NCBI RefSeq assembly: GCF_024721585.1
Contig: NZ_CP102629.1
Coordinates: 620,001 to 684,000, forward strand
Direction: 5' to 3'
Length of the DNA: 64,000 nucleotides
DNA from: Sphingomicrobium aestuariivivum
GTDB lineage: Bacteria > Pseudomonadota > Alphaproteobacteria > Sphingomonadales > Sphingomonadaceae
Part shown: in pieces, positions 61,769 to 64,000 of the stretch
Layout: every line of letters begins with the position of its first letter
Position numbering within the stretch: the stretch's first letter is position 1
The notes under the pieces: model-generated
Told to the model about the DNA's origin: nothing
Databases searched by the model: none
What the model saw: the letters and a program-made list of their open reading frames with translations, nothing else
Translations under genes and position numbers: made by a program

Positions 61769-63088
61769 ATGGTCCCCCGCTACGCCCGCCCCGAGATGAC
61801 CGCCATCTGGGATACCGAGAACCGCTACCGCATCTGGTGGGCCATCGAGGTTTTCGCCGCCGAGGCGATGGGACAGATCGGCATGATCGATGCCGACGAT
61901 GCGAAGACCATCCGCCGCGCCTATGACGACAATGTGCTGGGCGAGATCGACGTGCCCGCCATCGACGCCATCGAGGCGGTCACCAAGCATGACGTCATCG
62001 CCTTCCTCACCTGGGCGGGCGAGAAGCTCGGGCCCGAACGCCGCTGGCTCCACCAGGGCATGACCAGCTCGGACGTGCTCGACACCAGCCTCGCGGTCCA
62101 GCTGACCCAGTCGGCCGACCTTCTCATCAAGGGCATGGAAGAACTGCTCGAGACGCTGAAGCGCCGCGCCCAAGAGCATAAGATGACCCCGACCATGGGC
62201 CGCAGCCACGGCATCCATGCCGAACCGACCAGCTTCGGCCTGAAGCTCGCGCAGGCCTATGCCGAGTTCGACCGCGGCCTCACCCGCCTGCGCCACGCCC
62301 GCGACGAGATCGCCACCTGTGCCATCTCGGGCGCGGTCGGCACCTTCGCCAATATCGACCCGCGCATTGAGGAGCATGTCGCCAAGGAACTCGGCCTCAC
62401 CCCCGAGCCCATCTCGACGCAGGTCATCCCGCGCGACCGCCACGCCGAATTCTTCGCCACCCTCGCGGTCATCGCCTCCTCGGTCGAGCGCCTCGCCGTC
62501 GAGGTCCGCCACCTCCAGCGCACCGAAGTGCTCGAGGCGGAGGAATATTTCTCGCCCGGCCAGAAGGGCTCGTCGGCCATGCCGCACAAGCGAAACCCCG
62601 TCCTCACCGAGAACCTCACCGGCCTTGCCCGCATGGTTCGCGCCTATGCGCTTCCCGCGCTCGAGAATGTCGCCCTCTGGCACGAGCGCGACATCAGCCA
62701 CAGTTCGGTCGAGCGCTTCATCGGCCCCGATGCCTGCATCACCCTCGACTTCGCGCTCGCCCGCCTGACCGGCGTCATGGACAAGCTCATCGTCTATCCC
62801 GAGCGAATGCAGAAGAACCTCGACCGCATGGGCGGGCTCATCCACTCGCAGCGCGTCCTCCTCGCCCTCACGCAGAAAGGCCTCAGCCGCGAGGACAGCT
62901 ATGCCATCGTCCAGAAGAACGCGATGCGCGTGTGGGAATCCGACGGCCAGCTCAAGCTGCTCGACCTCCTGAAAGAGGACGAACAGGTGACGGCAAAGAT
63001 GAGCGGGGAAGAACTCGAAGGCCTGTTCGACCTCGACCACCATCTCGCCCGCGTCGACACCATATTCGAGCGCGTGTTCGGCGGATGA
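61769..63088 (+). CDS. purB: Adenylosuccinate lyase
   Basis: 439 residues from the ATG at 61769. The fumarase-superfamily signature is GSSAMPHKRNP, with the catalytic His in GRSHGIHAEPTSFG. It cleaves adenylosuccinate and SAICAR in purine synthesis. The stop overlaps bphO by 4 bp. Confidence 0.97.
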   Translation: MVPRYARPEMTAIWDTENRYRIWWAIEVFAAEAMGQIGMIDADDAKTIRRAYDDNVLGEIDVPAIDAIEAVTKHDVIAFLTWAGEKLGPERRWLHQGMTSSDVLDTSLAVQLTQSADLLIKGMEELLETLKRRAQEHKMTPTMGRSHGIHAEPTSFGLKLAQAYAEFDRGLTRLRHARDEIATCAISGAVGTFANIDPRIEEHVAKELGLTPEPISTQVIPRDRHAEFFATLAVIASSVERLAVEVRHLQRTEVLEAEEYFSPGQKGSSAMPHKRNPVLTENLTGLARMVRAYALPALENVALWHERDISHSSVERFIGPDACITLDFALARLTGVMDKLIVYPERMQKNLDRMGGLIHSQRVLLALTQKGLSREDSYAIVQKNAMRVWESDGQLKLLDLLKEDEQVTAKMSGEELEGLFDLDHHLARVDTIFERVFGG

Positions 63089-63621
63089 ACGTCCGCGCCT
63101 CGCTGAAAGCCGCTACCGATGCGCGGCACGAGGCGCTCGATGACCTCTTCTCCACGCTCGACCTGACGAAGCGCGAGGATTACGTTCGCTTCCTCCTCGC
63201 ACAGGCCGCCGCGCTCCTCCCCTACGAGGCCGCGCTCGACCATGCGGGGGCGGCGACCGTCATTCCCGACTGGCCCGCCCACCGCCGCGGCCCCGCGATC
63301 CTCGCCGACCTCGAGGCGATGGGCCACGACCTGCCCCCGCCGGTCGCCATCCAGCCGGTGCTCGGCACCCCCGACATCCTCGGCGCCGCCTATGTGCTCG
63401 AAGGCTCGCGGCTCGGCGGCGAAGTCATCCGCCGCGGGCTGCCCGAGGGCATGCCGACCGCTTTCCTTCGCCACCCCTCGCCGACGCGCTGGCCCGATTT
63501 CGTTGCGCTCCTTGAACAAAATCTGGCATCACCCGTTGATCGTGCCGTGGCGGAGCGCGCGGCGATCCTGGCCTTCGAGGCATTTGCGCGCGCTGCCGAT
63601 GCGTATGTGGGGAACGAATGA
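63085..63621 (+). CDS. bphO: Biliverdin-producing heme oxygenase (BphO-like)
   Basis: 178 residues from the ATG at 63085. The proximal heme ligand H15 is in ATDARHEALDD. Distal glycines are in LEGSRLGGEVIRRG. It opens heme to biliverdin IXalpha using oxygen and electrons. The bacteriophytochrome gene follows with a 4-bp overlap, so it supplies the chromophore. Confidence 0.9.
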   Translation: MNVRASLKAATDARHEALDDLFSTLDLTKREDYVRFLLAQAAALLPYEAALDHAGAATVIPDWPAHRRGPAILADLEAMGHDLPPPVAIQPVLGTPDILGAAYVLEGSRLGGEVIRRGLPEGMPTAFLRHPSPTRWPDFVALLEQNLASPVDRAVAERAAILAFEAFARAADAYVGNE

Positions 63622-64000
63622 ACAAGCCTGAAGACTTCGACGGTCCCGTTGACCTGACGAACTGTGACCGCGAACCGATCCACCTTCTGGGTGGCATCCA
63701 GCCGATCGGTTTCCTCGTCGCTTTCTCGCTTGACTGGCAGATCATGCGCCATTCGGCCAACCTTGACGACTTCCTTCCCGTCGGTGCCGATCCGCTCGGC
63801 AAGCGCGCGCAGGAATTTCTCTCGGGCGAGGCGATCCATGCTCTGCGCAACCGCCTCGCGCTCCTGCGCGGCAGTGACGCCGTCGAGCGCCTGTTCAACC
63901 TGCCGCTCACCGAGAGCGAGGACGCGCGCCAGTTCGACCTCGCCATCCACATGTCGCAGGGCATGATCGTCGTCGAGGGCGAGCCGAGCCGCGACAAGGG
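63618..64000 (+). CDS. bphP: Bacteriophytochrome photosensor, C-terminus cut by window edge
   Basis: 127 codons plus two bases, open at the right edge. The start VDLTNCDREPIHLLGGIQPI is the N-terminal PAS of bacteriophytochromes, with the biliverdin-binding C16. GIQPIGFLVAFS continues the PAS core. Later GAF, PHY and output domains are outside the window, so whether it signals as a histidine kinase or a cyclase cannot be seen. Coupled to bphO. Confidence 0.9.
   Translation, partial: MNKPEDFDGPVDLTNCDREPIHLLGGIQPIGFLVAFSLDWQIMRHSANLDDFLPVGADPLGKRAQEFLSGEAIHALRNRLALLRGSDAVERLFNLPLTESEDARQFDLAIHMSQGMIVVEGEPSRDK

Overview
The window is one continuous stretch of chromosome from a high-GC alphaproteobacterium. 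The most likely placement is Sphingomonadales (Sphingomonas or Sphingomicrobium type). Pointers are a UrcA-family secreted protein, a large TonB-dependent receptor, the split b/b' ATP synthase stator, a PhaR regulator, a heme oxygenase next to a bacteriophytochrome, and dispersed GTCATCCCAGC palindromes of a kind common in this group. Genes are tightly packed, with many 1-11 bp overlaps. I see no prophage, insertion sequence or CRISPR array.

Layout. 1-8 kb: a CAP-domain protein cut by the left edge, hemW, an LppC-like lipoprotein, rsmI-yraN-gshB-dedA, xerC with its DUF484 partner, a transaldolase. 8-13 kb: a crotonase, an isolated block of three TadE/TadG-type proteins, a TelA/XpaC-like pair. 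13-19 kb: a CaiB CoA-transferase, a phytoene-dehydrogenase-like oxidoreductase, gor and pgi as an overlapping operon. 19-27 kb: lepB-rnc-era, a sirtuin, a thioesterase, dapB-nth, alr and small secreted proteins. 27-34.6 kb: GFA, a hydrolase-OsmC fusion, urcA/LysR, glmU-glmS, phaR and a lysine-rich histone-like protein.

34.7-38.7 kb holds the most distinctive accessory system. It is a bufferin-type RiPP locus with two tandem DUF2282 precursors (one a predicted lipoprotein), a DUF692/MNIO enzyme, a DUF2063 partner, DoxX, an ECF sigma factor and its DUF1109/NrsF anti-sigma. A GTAACC-N16-CGAA promoter lies upstream and suggests autoregulation. A tRNA-Arg(CCG) and a large TonB-dependent receptor follow.

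42-57 kb is dominated by aromatic catabolism. A minus-strand operon carries paaB-paaC-paaE, then an aromatic/aspartate aminotransferase, a fused E1 alpha-beta 2-oxoacid dehydrogenase and its E2. paaA, paaG and paaZ lie nearby. Together they could take phenylalanine to phenylpyruvate, directly to phenylacetyl-CoA, and on through ring epoxidation and opening without free phenylacetate; this is an inference. lysA on the opposite strand separates paaA from paaBCE, and paaD is absent.

57-64 kb: a CBS-domain protein, the F0 part of ATP synthase (atpI-B-E-b'-b), a DUF3298 lipoprotein, radC, purB, and bphO followed by bphP, which is cut by the right edge. Four copies of a two-arm palindromic repeat sit in gene gaps at 13.4, 41.9, 43.2 and 50.2 kb. 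Three lie between convergent genes and one lies inside the 2-oxoacid dehydrogenase operon.
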